Shown: piece after piece, positions 9,121-21,101 of the stretch
Position numbering within the stretch: the stretch's first letter is position 1
How the letters are laid out: every line of letters begins with the position of its first letter
Origin: Branchipolynoe longqiensis
Taxonomy: Eukaryota; Annelida; Polychaeta; Phyllodocida; Polynoidae
NCBI GenBank assembly: GCA_030323885.1
Contig: CM059194.1
Location: 4,131,691 to 4,195,690, forward strand
Direction: 5' to 3'
Length of the DNA stretch: 64,000 nt
Translations under genes and position numbers: made by a program
Notes under the pieces: model-generated
What the model saw: the letters and a program-made list of their open reading frames with translations, nothing else
Told to the model about the DNA's origin: nothing
Databases searched by the model: none

Positions 9121-10914
9121 ACTTCTACTAAAGGAGAGAACATAATGAGATAACCATAGCCCTCGCGTACCACCTAACTGGATCGGCCTTCAATAGAATT
9201 CAAACACCCGCATATAAGGCAGGGCCCGCATCTAGTAAAGGTGGGATTTCATACAATGACAACCAATTTGAACAGTCCACTATAGGCTTTATCCCTACTA
9301 ACATGGTGCACATCCAAATGGCAAGCAAGGTCTGACATATATGTGAGTGTCACTGTGGTAGTGGGCCTCATTAGGAACTAGTATTCTCCTTCTCCCTGTC
9401 CACACTGCTGTTCATAAATTGTATGGTGCTCCATAATTATTCATATCGTACACAACACCACACACTATGTTTGATGTCTCTCTTACTTTAAGTAAGTTTG
9501 ATGGAGATACTTTCTTTCAAAAGAGAAAACTTGTCTTCACAATAAACAAATTAGAGGTATGCATTGTGCATCACCATTGTGGGCATTAGAATTTTCCTGA
9601 AGAAGGCCTACTCACTGTTTAGCTTACATATTGTATGATTATTATCCAGTGTCGGAGACAAAGCAATGACTGGTAAATCCAACTAATGTGACAAATATGG
9701 CAGTCACTGTGAATATATTAAAAAATATGATGTATTGAAACATCCCTGTATAGTTGAATATGTTGGAACTCACACAACTTTAATTTCCACAAATAACATG
9801 TACGTATCTTATTCTAAGAGAGACCACAGATAAATAGGTCACAACACTTGTTAAGTATTTCAAATAGCAAAATAGACTCATTTCAAAACGATCATGTCCT
9901 ATTTAGAACTATGTATGTTCTATTCAAAATGAACCAGTGTGTTCACCCGTCCAAATGCATGTATTTTAACCGTTGTTAGGGTAGAACTATGAACCATGGA
10001 TGAATTATCTTAAATATCTGAAGTGTATGACCTAATATGGTTATCAATATATTAAAGGCAGCTTACTCTCATCAATTGTTTTGTCAAATGTTTTCTGGAG
10101 AATAATAATGAACCAGCCTTTGACATGATTCTTGGATTATTATTCAAATACAAATGATAACAACACTAATTCTGGTAATCTTGAGATATTAAATATCAGT
10201 GTCATCGATTTAAGACATGAATGACTTAGAAAGCTTTGTAGCATGTCTAAGTTTTGCTTAGTAGTAGACTACAGTGACAGTAAATAGTAAATCTAATAAT
10301 ATTAAGAAAAATCCACAACCTTATGATTTTCCATAATGCAAAGGATACTGTATTATCAGAATGCTTGCATAAGCCATAAGATAGCAATATTTGTTACTTT
10401 TCTTTAAGCATAATATCAGAGGAACACTTCGTAGATGGCATTAGCATGGTATGACACCTGCCTCAATGGATATCAAGGTGGTGTGCAATATTCACAAGTG
10501 ATTCTGTATTTAAACAATGCTGTACGATAACACTTCTAGGAATTGTTAAAAAGAACTAATCAAATTGCATTTCATTTGGTCTGAAATTTGAAGTACCATT
10601 ACAGCATTCTATGCCTGCCACCCGCTTGGGTTGCATCCCTTTTGTTGGGCATGTTGCCAGATTATGGCAGACCCAGCCTAAATCCCCTGCAAACTGGCGA
10701 TCCAGTTTGAATTACCTACCACTGACCCATCCAGCTAATTAACTGTATCGCTTCATCCACTGCCCAGTGATTGTTTGCAGTTTCTCCTCGGTTTACTTGC
10801 ACTACCAGCTCCATGTCATTCTTTCTTTGCATTCTTCGGATTCCCTTTAAAATCTACGTCTTTCTTTAAACTTGCTATACTTCAATTCATTGAATGTCTA
10901 ATTTAAAAGAAGAA
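9121..10914. other. AT-rich DNA, nothing recognised
   Basis: About 1.8 kb without a convincing ORF, repeat or splice pattern. Confidence 0.5.
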
Positions 10915-11960
10915 AAAAGGTGCATTGCACACATGTGTTGTTCCGTATGTATTTAAATCATATCTATTTAAAGCATATCTACAAATGTAAACTTTTCATG
11001 ACATGCCATTCCCCAGGCAGCAACACAAATAAGACCTGTATGGGGCTCATATGGGTTAAAATACTGGACCCAGATGGGATGCCCAAACGGGACATATATG
11101 TTTTTTGTAAATGGGATCCATGTGGGTCCAACATGGCAAGCCCCACATCGGTTTAACATGGGGCTTATATGGGTCGCGTATAACAGTCACGTAGCTAAGG
11201 TTGTAAGGTTAAATGAATATCACCTTCAAAATGATAATAAAGAAAAACAATGTCTATAGTGTTATGACATGCCATGCATCAATTATTACAACGCATGATA
11301 CATTGATAGGTTTGTGGGGATCATACAGAATTGGACCTTCGGTCTGGTCCTGTATTTGACAAAATATATATATACTTTATGTGAAAATGTTTGCAGACAT
11401 TAGGTGAGACAATTAGGTCAACACTGACATTGAGACGGGAGGCCAATTTAGGTAACATTTCCATCGTCTGGCAATACATATGTTGGTATGGACATGTGCT
11501 AAACACACTGTTGAGTGTTCCAATGTAAGATTAATTGCAAACTACTTTACAAAAATATGTTGGTGATATATAATGAATGTCAATCATAATAACCCAATAT
11601 TATACAAACACTTGAAAAAGAAATACATCCAATTACATACAATTGTATATTTTCTAAATGTCACTCACGCTAATATTGCCGGATGTACTGGGAACAGAAA
11701 GATGGGACCCAAATGGGTCCTCTCTCAGATTTATATTATTATTCTTTTAATATTTTATTACATATAGACTGTACATTACCTTTGATAGCGTCTCTGCACA
11801 TTCGATGTCTGACTTCATTGTAATAAGCTATATATTGTTTGTGATTTAAGTGTTAAACTTTGCATCCATGCAACCCATGTGGTTCCGATATGGGTATGCG
11901 CACATGCGTTTGCTCAGATTTAGCCCATATAGGCCCCGAATACCCTTGTTTTTGGGGTCC
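10915..11960. repeat. Region with recurring ATGGG / CCCAT motifs
   Basis: Around 11040-11170 and 11700-11960, short motifs such as CATATGGGTT, GATGGGATG, ATGTGGGTCC and CCCATATAGGCC recur on both strands. This pattern resembles the ends of a non-autonomous DNA element. Boundaries and terminal repeats could not be defined. Confidence 0.3.
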
Positions 11961-12352
11961 TTGTTACCAGATAGACTGGTGTTCTGCAGTCAATGTCTAT
12001 ATTAAGACAAAGGGAATTTGAATTCCAGAGGATTCACTCAAGTTACTTGTCAGACAGTGTCTATGTAAATCGATTCTAGAACACTGTAGTTTGGTTGTAT
12101 TATAACACTGCTTTCTTACTTAAACTTCATGCAAATTCCCTGCATATATTTCAGACGTCAACTTTGCAAAGGCTAGGCAATATGATTGTTGATCCTTAGC
12201 TACTATAAACCTTCTCATGGTACCTTTCATAACCAGGACCATTTCCATGGCATCCATGATACCAGTGTGTGGGAAGGAACAATTTGAACCATCATGTGAT
12301 CTACAAAGAAAGCTGTCACTTCACCCACTTTCACAGCTTTATCGCCTTTGGG
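11961..12352. other. Unannotated DNA left of the 140-bp satellite
   Basis: No gene or repeat could be supported. Confidence 0.5.
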
Positions 12353-13030
12353 CAAGGCCTGTTGGTTATCTTCACCTCAGCTGGGGGTTCTGCCCTAAGA
12401 GGATTTTACTGAACATATAATTAACCCGTTTGTTTGTTATGGTTCCAATAAACTGTTATGACTCACAGTTCACCGCGTTAACACGTTATTGACAAGGTCT
12501 GTTGGTTATGTTCACCTCAGTGGGTGGTTCTGCCCTAAGAGGCTTTTACTGAACATATAATTAACCTGTTTCTTTGTTGAGGTTCCAATAAACTGCTACG
12601 ACTCACAGCTCACCATGTTAACGTTATTGACAAGGCCTGTTGGTTATGTTCACCTCAGGGGGTGGTTCTGCCCTAAGAGGCTTTTACTGAACATATAATT
12701 AACCTGTTTGTTTGTTGAGGTTCCAATAAACTGTTATGACTCACAGCTCACCGCTTTAACACGTTATTGACAAGGTCTGTTGGTTATGTTCAACTCAGGG
12801 GGTGGTTCTGCCCTAAGAGGCTTTTACTGAACATATAATTAACCTGTTTCTTTGTTGAGGTTCCAATAAACTGTTACAACTCACAGCACACTGTGTTAAC
12901 ACGTTATTGACAAGGCCTGTTGGTTATGTTCACCTCAGTGGGTGGTTCTGCCCTAAGAGGCTTTTACTGAACATATGATTAACCTGTTTGTTTGGTGAGG
13001 TTCCAATAAACTGCTACGACTCACAGCTGT
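12353..13030. repeat. Tandem satellite, monomer about 140 bp, five copies
   Basis: Units start CAAGG(C/T)CTGTTGGTTAT at about 12353, 12493, 12631, 12771 and 12911, spaced 138-140 bp. Each holds GGTTCTGCCCTAAGAGG, AACATATAATTAACC, GGTTCCAATAAACTG and GACTCACAG. The first copy is the most diverged. Each unit carries AATAAA. Confidence 0.93.
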
Positions 13031-13787
13031 TTGTTTTTTGAGGTTTTACATCCTGGCAACATCTATGGCCAAATCAGGATGGGTACCAACTTCTGAAAGT
13101 GTGCACTAATGCCAACATTATAGTGCTGCCCCACTGGGACACCAGGCCATCGGCACCATGACCTGGTCTCCCACTCAGTCACATTATCCTGATACTGAGC
13201 AAACCAGTGTTTTCCCTATCATCCAGGTAGGAATACCAAGTGCCAGGCTAGATAGTGACAAGTATACATTTTGAAAGTCATTCGTTTGATTCGGCCATGT
13301 TTGAAACTCCCAACCTTCCAATGGGAAACGTGCACTCTACTGATTCGGCCACTTACTTACAGTGATGAAAGAAATAATGCAATTGGAAGGAAATACTATT
13401 TGCATTCGATAGAAACAAATCTCTGCATCGTCAATTATGTAATTCAAACTACTAATTTTGGACAATAACACAGATTTATGAAAGTACTTCAAATAGTTGT
13501 CTTTGAGCACATTAAAATGATCAACACATTAAATAACACATTACATAAACTTTATCCAGGTTTAGGGTTAAACAAAATACCCCTGTACAAAAATAACACA
13601 TTTACTATTTAAAGAGAAAATGTCCAATGGTAAAGAGGAGAACATATAGAATGCACTTTGAATCATGTGACAGAAATACAAGAATGATACGATTTCTTAA
13701 GTGAAGCATACATTAGGAATGGGCCTGCCTGATTCATAGCGTCATATTCAAATCTGGACCGAGTAGCCAAAGAAGGTTTCTCTGTGG
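13031..13787 (-). other. Probable 3' flank of the minus-strand exon
   Basis: On minus this lies downstream of the stop codon at 13788-13790 and could hold its 3' UTR. No single polyadenylation site stood out. Confidence 0.35.
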
Positions 13788-14221
13788 CTACTCTTTTTTA
13801 ATGACAATTTCACACACTTCATAGGGAACAGTCTCTGAGACTAAGACCATTGACAATTTTTTGAAGCGAACATACACTGTGCACTCTTGAGTGCATACAC
13901 AATCAAATGTGGGCACATTATCCCTTTCCTTACATTTCCAATACCTCTTCACAGGACTGGAACAGTATCCAAGGTTCGGCTCAAAATTATAGTAGACTTG
14001 AATTGTGCCCAGTACAGTCGACTCACTGCGAGGACTAATATGGATTGAGACGGTGAAAGCTCCATTCATGTGTTCAATTGCATATGTTGTCTTGGGGAGG
14101 TAGGTCCAGAACTGGTTGAGCTGCACACAGGTCTCGTTATCTCCATCAAACAGTAACTGTGTATGTGACTGACTGTAATCCTCAAATTTGCTCTCCAATG
14201 GCTCATCTGATGGGATAGCTG
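13788..14221 (-). CDS. Terminal exon of a secreted/surface protein, Cys-rich beta domain
   Basis: On minus, a pyrimidine-rich acceptor (TTTTAG, AG at 14223-14222) opens the exon at 14221 in phase 1. It then reads about 144 codons to a stop at 13790-13788. The residues SKFEDYSQSHTQLLFDGDN, ETCVQLNQFW and the later paired cysteines (YCSSPVKRYWKC, CVCTQECTVYVRF, EVCEI) resemble invertebrate galactose-binding (F5/8-like) domains, where a D-G-N/D motif precedes the first Cys. The family match is from memory. Joined to the phase-1 donor at 16918, it would directly follow the CCP-like exon. A role in carbohydrate binding or adhesion is inference. Confidence 0.6.
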
Positions 14222-14752
14222 CTAAAATCAAGAAAATATATATGGTGGAATTTTATTATGAAGTCTGTACGAAGTTGGCAATTTCTTGACGTTGAGAAAC
14301 ATAGTTTTTTTTGTTTTTTGGTTGTAAAACAGTTTATTCATCAGAACATAAATTGTTGTCAGCACCAAGGCACTGGTCTTCTGGCCGTTTACATTACAGC
14401 GTTTATATGTAGATCAGCGGGTACTTAGCTAGGGAATATTAGTAGATCATGAAGGATGTTTGTGTGTTAGTGGTTTAGCCAAACTAAGTTTGACATTATG
14501 AACTAAGCTGGTGGGTCACTACAGAAACTTTGCTGCCATTATGAGTATGGTGTATGTGATGGAGGTGGGTGAGAGAATGAAGCCCTCCCCCCCACAAGAC
14601 CCCACACCCAACCCTTGGACAACATCATCTGTGACGGTATGCTCCTGCACCTGACATATAGAGGGTGGTTAGTTGCCTGGATAGTTGAGGTTGAGGTATG
14701 TGAGTGGGTGAGGGGTGGGGTAAGCAGGGAGGGGGAGCTAGGCAGGGCACAG
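14222..14752. other. Intronic DNA
   Basis: Between the terminal exon and the solo LTR. It contains a G-rich stretch near 14700-14745 but nothing coding. Confidence 0.45.
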
Positions 14753-15265
14753 TGTAAAATATTCCGATAAATACAACACTGGTGGGGAAATGCAAATGGT
14801 CTACAGTGGAAAAAGGTATATAGGGCCAGGTGCATATATGTTATGTAGTTGCTGGTGATACTTGATTCATGGGTCAATAGTCATTGTGTATTAGCCAAAT
14901 AGTGTGTAAGGGGCAGTTGGAGCCCTACCCACTACCCCCCCCCCCCTAGGTCAGTTATGGATCACCACATACTCAGCTCAGGGCAGGTGACCACACCGCA
15001 TGGTGGTGGTGGGCAGATCAGTGTAGCCATGGTGACACAGGAATGCTTGATGTTCATTGGGTGAGCTGTAGATACTTGATTCTCATTGGAGAATATGATC
15101 AGGTGACCTATCATACTGGATCCATGTACCACTATAAATAATAAACCTGAGGGCATGGGCTCTCTCTCTTCTGTCACTCTTTATACTCTTCCTTTCTCTC
15201 TTTGCCTGTATTGATTTCATTATAGCCTGCCTACACAGACACAGATGCCAGCAGTGGACTTTACA
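14753..15265 (+). repeat. Solo LTR with 4-bp target duplication
   Basis: The sequence starts TGTAAAATATTCCG and ends GTGGACTTTACA, an LTR with short inverted ends. ACAG flanks it on both sides (14749-14752 and 15266-15269). The right half carries tandem AATAAA-like signals near 15127-15140 and a pyrimidine-rich tract. A poly-C run lies near 14935-14948. No internal region adjoins it, so it is the product of LTR-LTR recombination. It sits in the intron between two host exons. Confidence 0.85.
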
Positions 15266-15269
15266 ACAG

Positions 15270-16182
15270 GACCCATGCTTTGCTGCTTGGTCAATGGCCT
15301 GCCCAGTAAGATGCATTCTGACCTGTGACTTAAAACCTTGGTTGTGACCCTATCGTTATGAACTATCTTTCTCTATTATGTTGATTTATGAGTGCAGATA
15401 TAACATTTGTGTAATCTTCATATTTACTGTAAACATGAACATCCAAGTGCCCTCAGGTGCCTAGGACAATGATGCTGGAGCAAGGATTTAACGTAGTGGA
15501 AGCTAACATAGTTGAAAGTAGTTGAATGTAGTTGAACATAGATGAACATACCTGCCTCCCTTTCCGTAACGTATTTATCCATATCATTCAGTGGCTCACC
15601 TGCCATACCTATTTCAAGGTAGTTTAACAAACTTACACCACAGTTGACCCACCTTAGTCTCCCCTATGTTCACCTACGTTCAACTACCTTCACTAACAGC
15701 TATGTGACCAGGGTTTAGAGTCTACATTGACAAGTCCCTCAACCATCACCAGGAGATTCAGCCATGGCTCATCTCCCAGCTTCGCTGACCAAGGGTCCAT
15801 CAGTACTCAGAGGAATTCACTGCTGTCTTTTTGAGTGGCCACACCTCAGCACCCAACCTACAGCCGATCTGTATTTAATCCTTTCAACACAGTATATTGT
15901 TTTGTCTGCCTGCCCTATTTGCTTCTATCCATCTTGATGAACATGATACCCTTCTGAATTAGTGGCATATGGTAGTCCAGCTTGTTTCGTAGTCACACAT
16001 ATGAACAGTTTGTCTAAGTCTAAGGCATTGGCTGCATTCCGTTAGAACACACATGTATTGCTCAGCTCCTCCAGCTACTTCATGTTTATGGGCCTTCACC
16101 AGACATCTATGATAATTCATGTAGCCAACTCTGGTTTTTCTTTTAAGGCAGAAACTGAAGAGCATTTGTTCCTTCCTGCCCA
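15270..16182. other. Intronic DNA, nothing recognised
   Basis: Repeats of GTTGAA(A/T)GTA near 15500-15550 are short and local. No gene could be supported. Confidence 0.45.
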
Positions 16183-16425
16183 GATGTGATCCCCAACTGG
16201 ATAATTGAGTGCACCTGCTGCCTGACCGGAGATAGAGCCTTCTCTTGTGAGGTGTATTGTGCCAGGGGCCTCCACTTTAGGCAGTATTTCCTGGGGACCC
16301 ATAGTCTGGAGGCAGCCAACCTTCTGGACTCCATCCGTGATCTCCCATTACATCCTACACATGGAGTGCAAGATGGTTCTCAACAGAGACAACTAGATCT
16401 TGGTTTCTGTCCTAGCAGTTGGCTT
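16183..16425 (+). pseudogene. Relic of a DIRS-order RNase H domain
   Basis: The plus frame reads IIECTCCLTGDRAFSCEVYC then ARGLHFRQ and SLEAANLLDSI. It lines up with the RNase H of the GC-rich element at 55433-57472 (VIECDSCLTGGGAFSPTHYY, ARGYSKAFQ). It is about 80 residues long, without flanking RT or recombinase, and its first catalytic Asp is replaced. This is an old fragment of the tyrosine-recombinase retrotransposon class lying in a host intron. Confidence 0.6.
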
Positions 16426-16918
16426 GAGCCATGGCGGCACTATTGCCTCTCATTACTGTACTCATGTTTCGGGACAGTAACCAGGAAACCACATATGTTA
16501 TGCTTTTTTGGCACAATCTAGTGATATATATATATACACTTTAGTTAACTCTAAAAAGATGTTTTGGTGACTTTTTGTAGGAACATATTAGAACATTTTA
16601 CTGTATAAGCACAGCATTGCAGGGACATCATGCAAAGTGTGTATCATGATAGGTCTATACTGCACGTATAGGCCATCCTGCTAACAACACATGGTATGGG
16701 TGCACATACGTGATAATTGTTGCAGGGATTGCATAATACATTGAACACCACATTGAAAAATGTCTTAACACATGGTTATTATGGAACTGTAGCATCAACC
16801 TACTTCTGTTTAAATATAAAGTTTATACTGAGTGACTTTCATATGTCAGACATGATTTCAGAATCACAGGTCACATGAATGCAGACTAATCAGTTTAATA
16901 CAATGAGATGGTACTTAC
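16426..16918. other. Intronic DNA downstream of the CCP-like exon donor
   Basis: AT-rich with a short (TA)n near 16523; nothing coding recognised. Confidence 0.45.
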
Positions 16919-17092
16919 AACGCTTAATGCAGCTTCCTAGATTTGTTACAAATTGGTGAAATGTCAATGATGTTTGAGAACATCTGAAAGTTGCCTCGCT
17001 TGTTAGGTCAGGAAACAGGGTTCCATTAGGACATGTAAACGTTACACTGCCGTTTGCTACAGTCTTGGTCATACCAACAATTGGGTCGGACA
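16919..17092 (-). CDS. CCP/sushi-like exon, symmetric phase 1-1
   Basis: On minus, a strong acceptor (TTTTGTAG, AG at 17094-17093) and a consensus donor (GTAAGT from 16918) bound a 174-nt exon in phase 1 on both sides. This is the hallmark of a mobile extracellular module. The reading is SDPIVGMTKTVANG, SVTFTCPNGTLFPDL, ATFRCSQTS, NLGSCIKR. The V-x-F-x-C, F-R-C and G-S-C spacing resembles a short complement-control-protein domain, though only three cysteines lie in this exon. It splices in frame to the exon at 14221. The gene is probably a secreted or surface protein with adhesion or immune modules. Confidence 0.65.
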
Positions 17093-17820
17093 CTACAAAA
17101 TCAAAAAAAGAAGCATACTAACATCACAGACGATGACCTATCAAGGGTGTTTGTACAAATAGATGAGCTTTGCTTAGGTAAAAAGCACAGATTTTCTTTG
17201 AGCTGGTTTTTGCTCACCGTCTAAGATCGCCTCGAGTTAAATTGAAGTCATTTAGAATATAAATTGTGTTGGTTTTGAGGTCAGTCTGCTTTGAAATGTA
17301 CATCTTTCTCCTGAGTGTGTCTCATTGAGAGAATCAGTACTGGCAGCTCGTTCTGCTATCCCTGATCCCATCACTTACCTTTATCTGACCGAATCATGAT
17401 AAAAAAACAACTTTATTTATTCACAAACAGTGTTATGTAATACAAGGAGTCATAATTTGAATATCTTGAAAGAGCCTATTAAATAGGAGTTGTTTTAAAG
17501 GTCCAACCACTGTTTGAGGATCTCAATGGTGAGGCTGTGACTAGGCGTACTACTGTTATTCATCTAATATCTATAGTGACTTTCACAGTTATGTAGGCTA
17601 GGGAAAACAACACCAGAATATGTAGGCCTATAGAAGTTAGTGATTATTTACAAATTAATACTGCTGGGCAGATAGATTCTGAGCAATTGGGTTCCAGCTA
17701 AAATAGATACTTCTGATCAGTCATTAAAATGCAACAACTATTTATATAATGCATCCAGTCAAGAATCACATATTCTTTAGAGGAGTTTGTGAACCATCCC
17801 AATAAGTGTGGCCATGGGTT
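17093..17820. other. Intronic DNA upstream of the CCP-like exon
   Basis: Possible donors occur on minus near 17387 and 17220, but no matching acceptor and open frame were found. No repeat was recognised before the Gypsy LTR at 17821. Confidence 0.4.
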
Positions 17821-17995
17821 TGTGAAAGTACGACATCTGAACACTTTGACTTCTGGATACTGAATGCTTTATTCACCATCCAGGGGCCTGAACCCCTGGC
17901 ACCCTGTCTCTCTGACGTCATCTCATTTACATACTCCTTTGTTCTCCACTCATGCCTGGATGTGTTTTATGCATATATTGCATCCCCCTTTCACA
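17821..17995 (-). repeat. 3' LTR of Gypsy 1
   Basis: 175 bp bounded by TGTGAAAG and CTTTCACA, an 8-bp inverted end pair. The first 80 bp match the LTR at 36727 and the remnant at 22052. On minus an AATAAA signal lies near 17872. Confidence 0.75.
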
Positions 17996-18274
17996 AGTAT
18001 TTTTTAGATTTGCACATATCTTAAAAATGGTCACATTCACATCATTTTGCAGGTTTAAAGTACAATAATAAAATAATGATGAAATAACATCGTTTTTCTG
18101 TAGGTCCATCAATGTCCGCATGTAACCATTCAGTCATGTCCTTTGGGTGAATGTCTGGCTGCATAGCCTCTCAACAACATAATGTACACTTTGAAATATA
18201 CAATGAACGTTTTCTGAAAACAATAACCTTAATATTAACTTAGTGTGGGATGTACAGCTGGCAGCTATCTAACG
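17996..18274 (-). other. 3' non-coding part of Gypsy 1
   Basis: Between the pol stop and the 3' LTR. The tract beside the LTR is A-rich on minus but is not a clear polypurine tract. Confidence 0.4.
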
Positions 18275-19357
18275 TTAGAGGTCTAGCCTGTCTGTCAGCC
18301 TAATCGCTCGACCTAACCTAGTTAGATTAGCTGTGTTGTTTACATTTCTCTGAATTGTTGGCATATTCTGTGCTTGGTTGACTGGTTCGGGCTGAATGGC
18401 CTCCAGAGCCCTTATGATTTGTACTCTGTTTCTATATAACATCTTACCCGACTCGTTTAAAATTTGGTATACCCTTCCTAAAACTCCTGTACACCCGAAA
18501 ATCACCCCTTTTTTTTATTCCCCTGCATGGTTGTTGTACTTGACATTAGGGCCAGTTCTCAATGGCTTGTGCGCTTAGCCACACTTTTTGTTGTGAAAGC
18601 TTTTTTGACTCTGTTGGCGTTTTGTCATTTGTGATTTCTTTGGTTTTTGTGTTTTGGGTATCAAATTGTCTTCTGACATAAGCACTCTTCCGAGCTTCTT
18701 AGCATCCTACTCATGAGCAACTGAGCTGGAGATGCACTAAGCATGGGCAAGGCAGTATTCCTATAGTTGAGCAACACCAGGTGGAAATCTGTTTTCATGT
18801 CTAGACATTTTTTTAGCATGTTTTTTATTGTTTAGACAAATCTTTCAATTTGGTTGTTGCTTCGGTGATACTGCAGACTCGAGTATGTGGCTGCGAAACC
18901 ATAATGTTGTGCAAATTCTTTGTATTCATGGCTCTTAAACAGTGGACCATTGCCAAACATACTTGGCTCGGAATACCATGTCTTGCAAAGTTATCCTTCA
19001 TAGCTTTGATTACCATGGCGGATGTTACTTGTGGGTATTTGGTGTAGTAATCAACCGTTATTATGTAGTTCTCTTGATTTATTTCAAATAGATCTGTGCC
19101 TATCTTTTTGTAAGGCTGAGATGTTATCCGGTGACTTATCAGTGGTTAATTATGTACATTTTTCCGGTTATTTTGGCATATGTCACAATGACTGACTTTT
19201 TCCTCAATTTGTTGGGCCAGAACATGCAGTCAAGTCCTAGCCACTTGGACTTAGTGATACCTAAGTGCATCTCATGCAACAGTTCAATCAGTTCACCACA
19301 GAGTTTTGGAGGTACTATTACATGATTCCCCTTCATTACCAAATTGTTTTCTACCAT
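18275..19357 (-). pseudogene. Gypsy 1 integrase
   Basis: In minus order come the His/Cys linker part (MVENNLVMKGNHVIVPPKL, LHEMHLGITKSKWLGLDCMF), core fragments (KDNFARHGIPSQV, LNYRNTALPML, SPAQLLMSR) and the tail (YQILNESGKMLYRNR, TRLGRAIRLTDRLDL). These are the zinc-binding, DDE core and C-terminal parts of a Gypsy integrase, spread over three frames with stops. The DNGPQF segment holding the second Asp is corrupted. Non-functional. Confidence 0.8.
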
Positions 19358-20045
19358 GAGTTTGTCTTTGTGTCGAATGTACTGTCGTAAACATGGCAGT
19401 GTTTGTGTACATGTAGTGTCTCAACCATTTTCGATATGTGTTATTAACATCATGTTCATACTCTTTCACAATTTTATCGAACAGACTGGATGATTGCATG
19501 TCCATTGCAGTGACACTGAGTGTGTCATCAAATAGGTCAGCATGACCTAGTTTAGCACTGTGTGCTCTGGACAACCAGTCTACAAAGAAAATTAAAGACC
19601 CCTTAATGTGGCATAGCTGTATGTTCTAATTTTGCAATCACATTCATTGCATATCTGCTGACAGCTTCTGCATGATGGCCACTAACAGTTTGTTATCGGT
19701 TTGAATTTGAACTTTTTTGCTGAAGTTATAGCCATGAAACCTCTGACAGCCAAAACATATTGGGAGCATTTCTTTTTCGACACTGGTGTAACCACACTGA
19801 GCTGAGTCAAGCGCATGAGATCCAAGTGTGATTGACTTGTTACCCTGAATGATTACGGCACCTAGAGCTGACTGACAAACATCTACCTGAATGACAATTG
19901 GTTTGTGTACATCATAATATGACAATACAGGAGCAATTCTCAATTTTTCTTTTAGTTGGTCATATGGAACTTGCTGTTCGCTTTGCCAGTGCCACGCAAA
20001 ATCCTTAGCAAGGAACGTGCACAGTGATTTTGCGATTTCGGACAT
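19293..20045 (-). pseudogene. Gypsy 1 RNase H
   Basis: Starting at 20045: connection segment FAWHWQSEQQVPYDQLKEKL, then VIQVDVCQSALGAVI (the DAS-type Asp), YTSVEKEMLPICFG (catalytic Glu) and VQIQTDNKLLVAIM (TDN, third acid). A second frame continues with SRAHSAKLGHADLFDD and DMQSSSLFDKI towards the integrase. All catalytic acids are visible, but frameshifts and stops separate them. Confidence 0.8.
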
Positions 20046-20099
20046 GTTCGGTCTGAACTTGTGAACTTAGGCAACCATGCTCAGGAACCTCTGCTCGCC

Positions 20100-20688
20100 T
20101 TATTTGTCACACGGTTCTGGCATATATACAATCGCCTGTATTCTGTCTGGATCTGGTTTTACCCCCTGTTGGGTAAGTTGATGACCTACATACTTCACTG
20201 TAGTTTTGCATATCATCGATTTTGAGTCGTTTAATTTAAGATCTACCGAACTGGCTCGGTCCAGCAGTGCTTTCAACCTGGCGTTGTGTTCCTCCATGGT
20301 TGGCCCATATACCAAACTATCGTCTGTCACTATGCCTGTGCATTTCCTGAATTAAAATGTCACCTACTGGTTTGATGCCAAAAGGCAGACGGGTGTACCT
20401 GCATCTTCGCCATGGAGTATTAAACATGCACAATGGTGAACTTTTGTAGTCCAGTTTGATTTGCCAATACCCTGTCATTGCATCTGAAACTGAGAAATAC
20501 TGTGCTTTTGGCATTTTGGTGATAATTTCGTCAATAATTTTAGTATGGAAGTGTCCCCTTTTGATGGCTTTGTTCAACTTTGTTGGATCCTGAGAAATTC
20601 TTATCTTATTAGGTTTTTTAACAATAGTTATAGAATTTACACATTCAGTAGGTACATTCTCTTTGACAATTACACCCATTTTTACCAT
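20100..20688 (-). pseudogene. Gypsy 1 reverse transcriptase
   Basis: Two overlapping minus frames give the RT. 20688-20317 carries the fingers and palm (ITIVKKPNKIRISQDPTKLN, YFSVSDAMTGYWQI, RYTRLPFGIKPVGDI). 20330-20100 carries the active-site loop as TDDSLVYG, then VKYVGHQLTQQGVKPDP. A frameshift near 20325 falls beside the catalytic motif. Confidence 0.85.
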
Positions 20689-20846
20689 GTGTTTTATTTA
20701 GTTTGTTATGCACCTGATTTTGAATCGCATATAGGCTCCTCCTCGGCAGGTCGCCAACAGATTGTACAGATTTGTCAATATGGATGAAAGCATTCGATTT
20801 TATCAGGCCTAAACCTTGAAAAACATCTTTATATTTGCTTACCAGA

Positions 20847-21101
20847 TCATCGGTTCAACACAACATAAGCCTGTTTAGCCAAGATGGGTTGACAGTCTCG
20901 CACCACTTGGAATGTAAAGTTTCTGCCGTTGATCTGGACCAAAGCCTCGCTGTCCGGAGTGATCCGATGCCCCAACAATGTCGCAAGCGAACACCTGGTG
21001 TTTGTTAGCCTCACCGATGTGATCATGTCAAAGATATTCCTCAGAAGAACGTTTGCCTCAGATCCTGTGTTGAGCTTCAACTTGACTGGATAACCGTTCA
21101 C
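20847..21101 (-). pseudogene. Gypsy 1 aspartic protease
   Basis: Minus frame with LKLNTGSEANVLL. The retropepsin D-T-G is changed to N-T-G, removing the catalytic Asp. FTFQVVRDCQPIL follows, as in Gypsy proteases. Confidence 0.75.

Noticed and set aside
14935..14948. Poly-C run as a possible regulatory element
   Set aside because: It is a length-variable homopolymer inside the solo LTR.
17239..17255. TTAAATTGAAGTCAT matching the RTE target duplication, a possible second insertion site
   Set aside because: No RTE sequence or tail is beside it; a shared AT-rich 15-mer can arise by chance.
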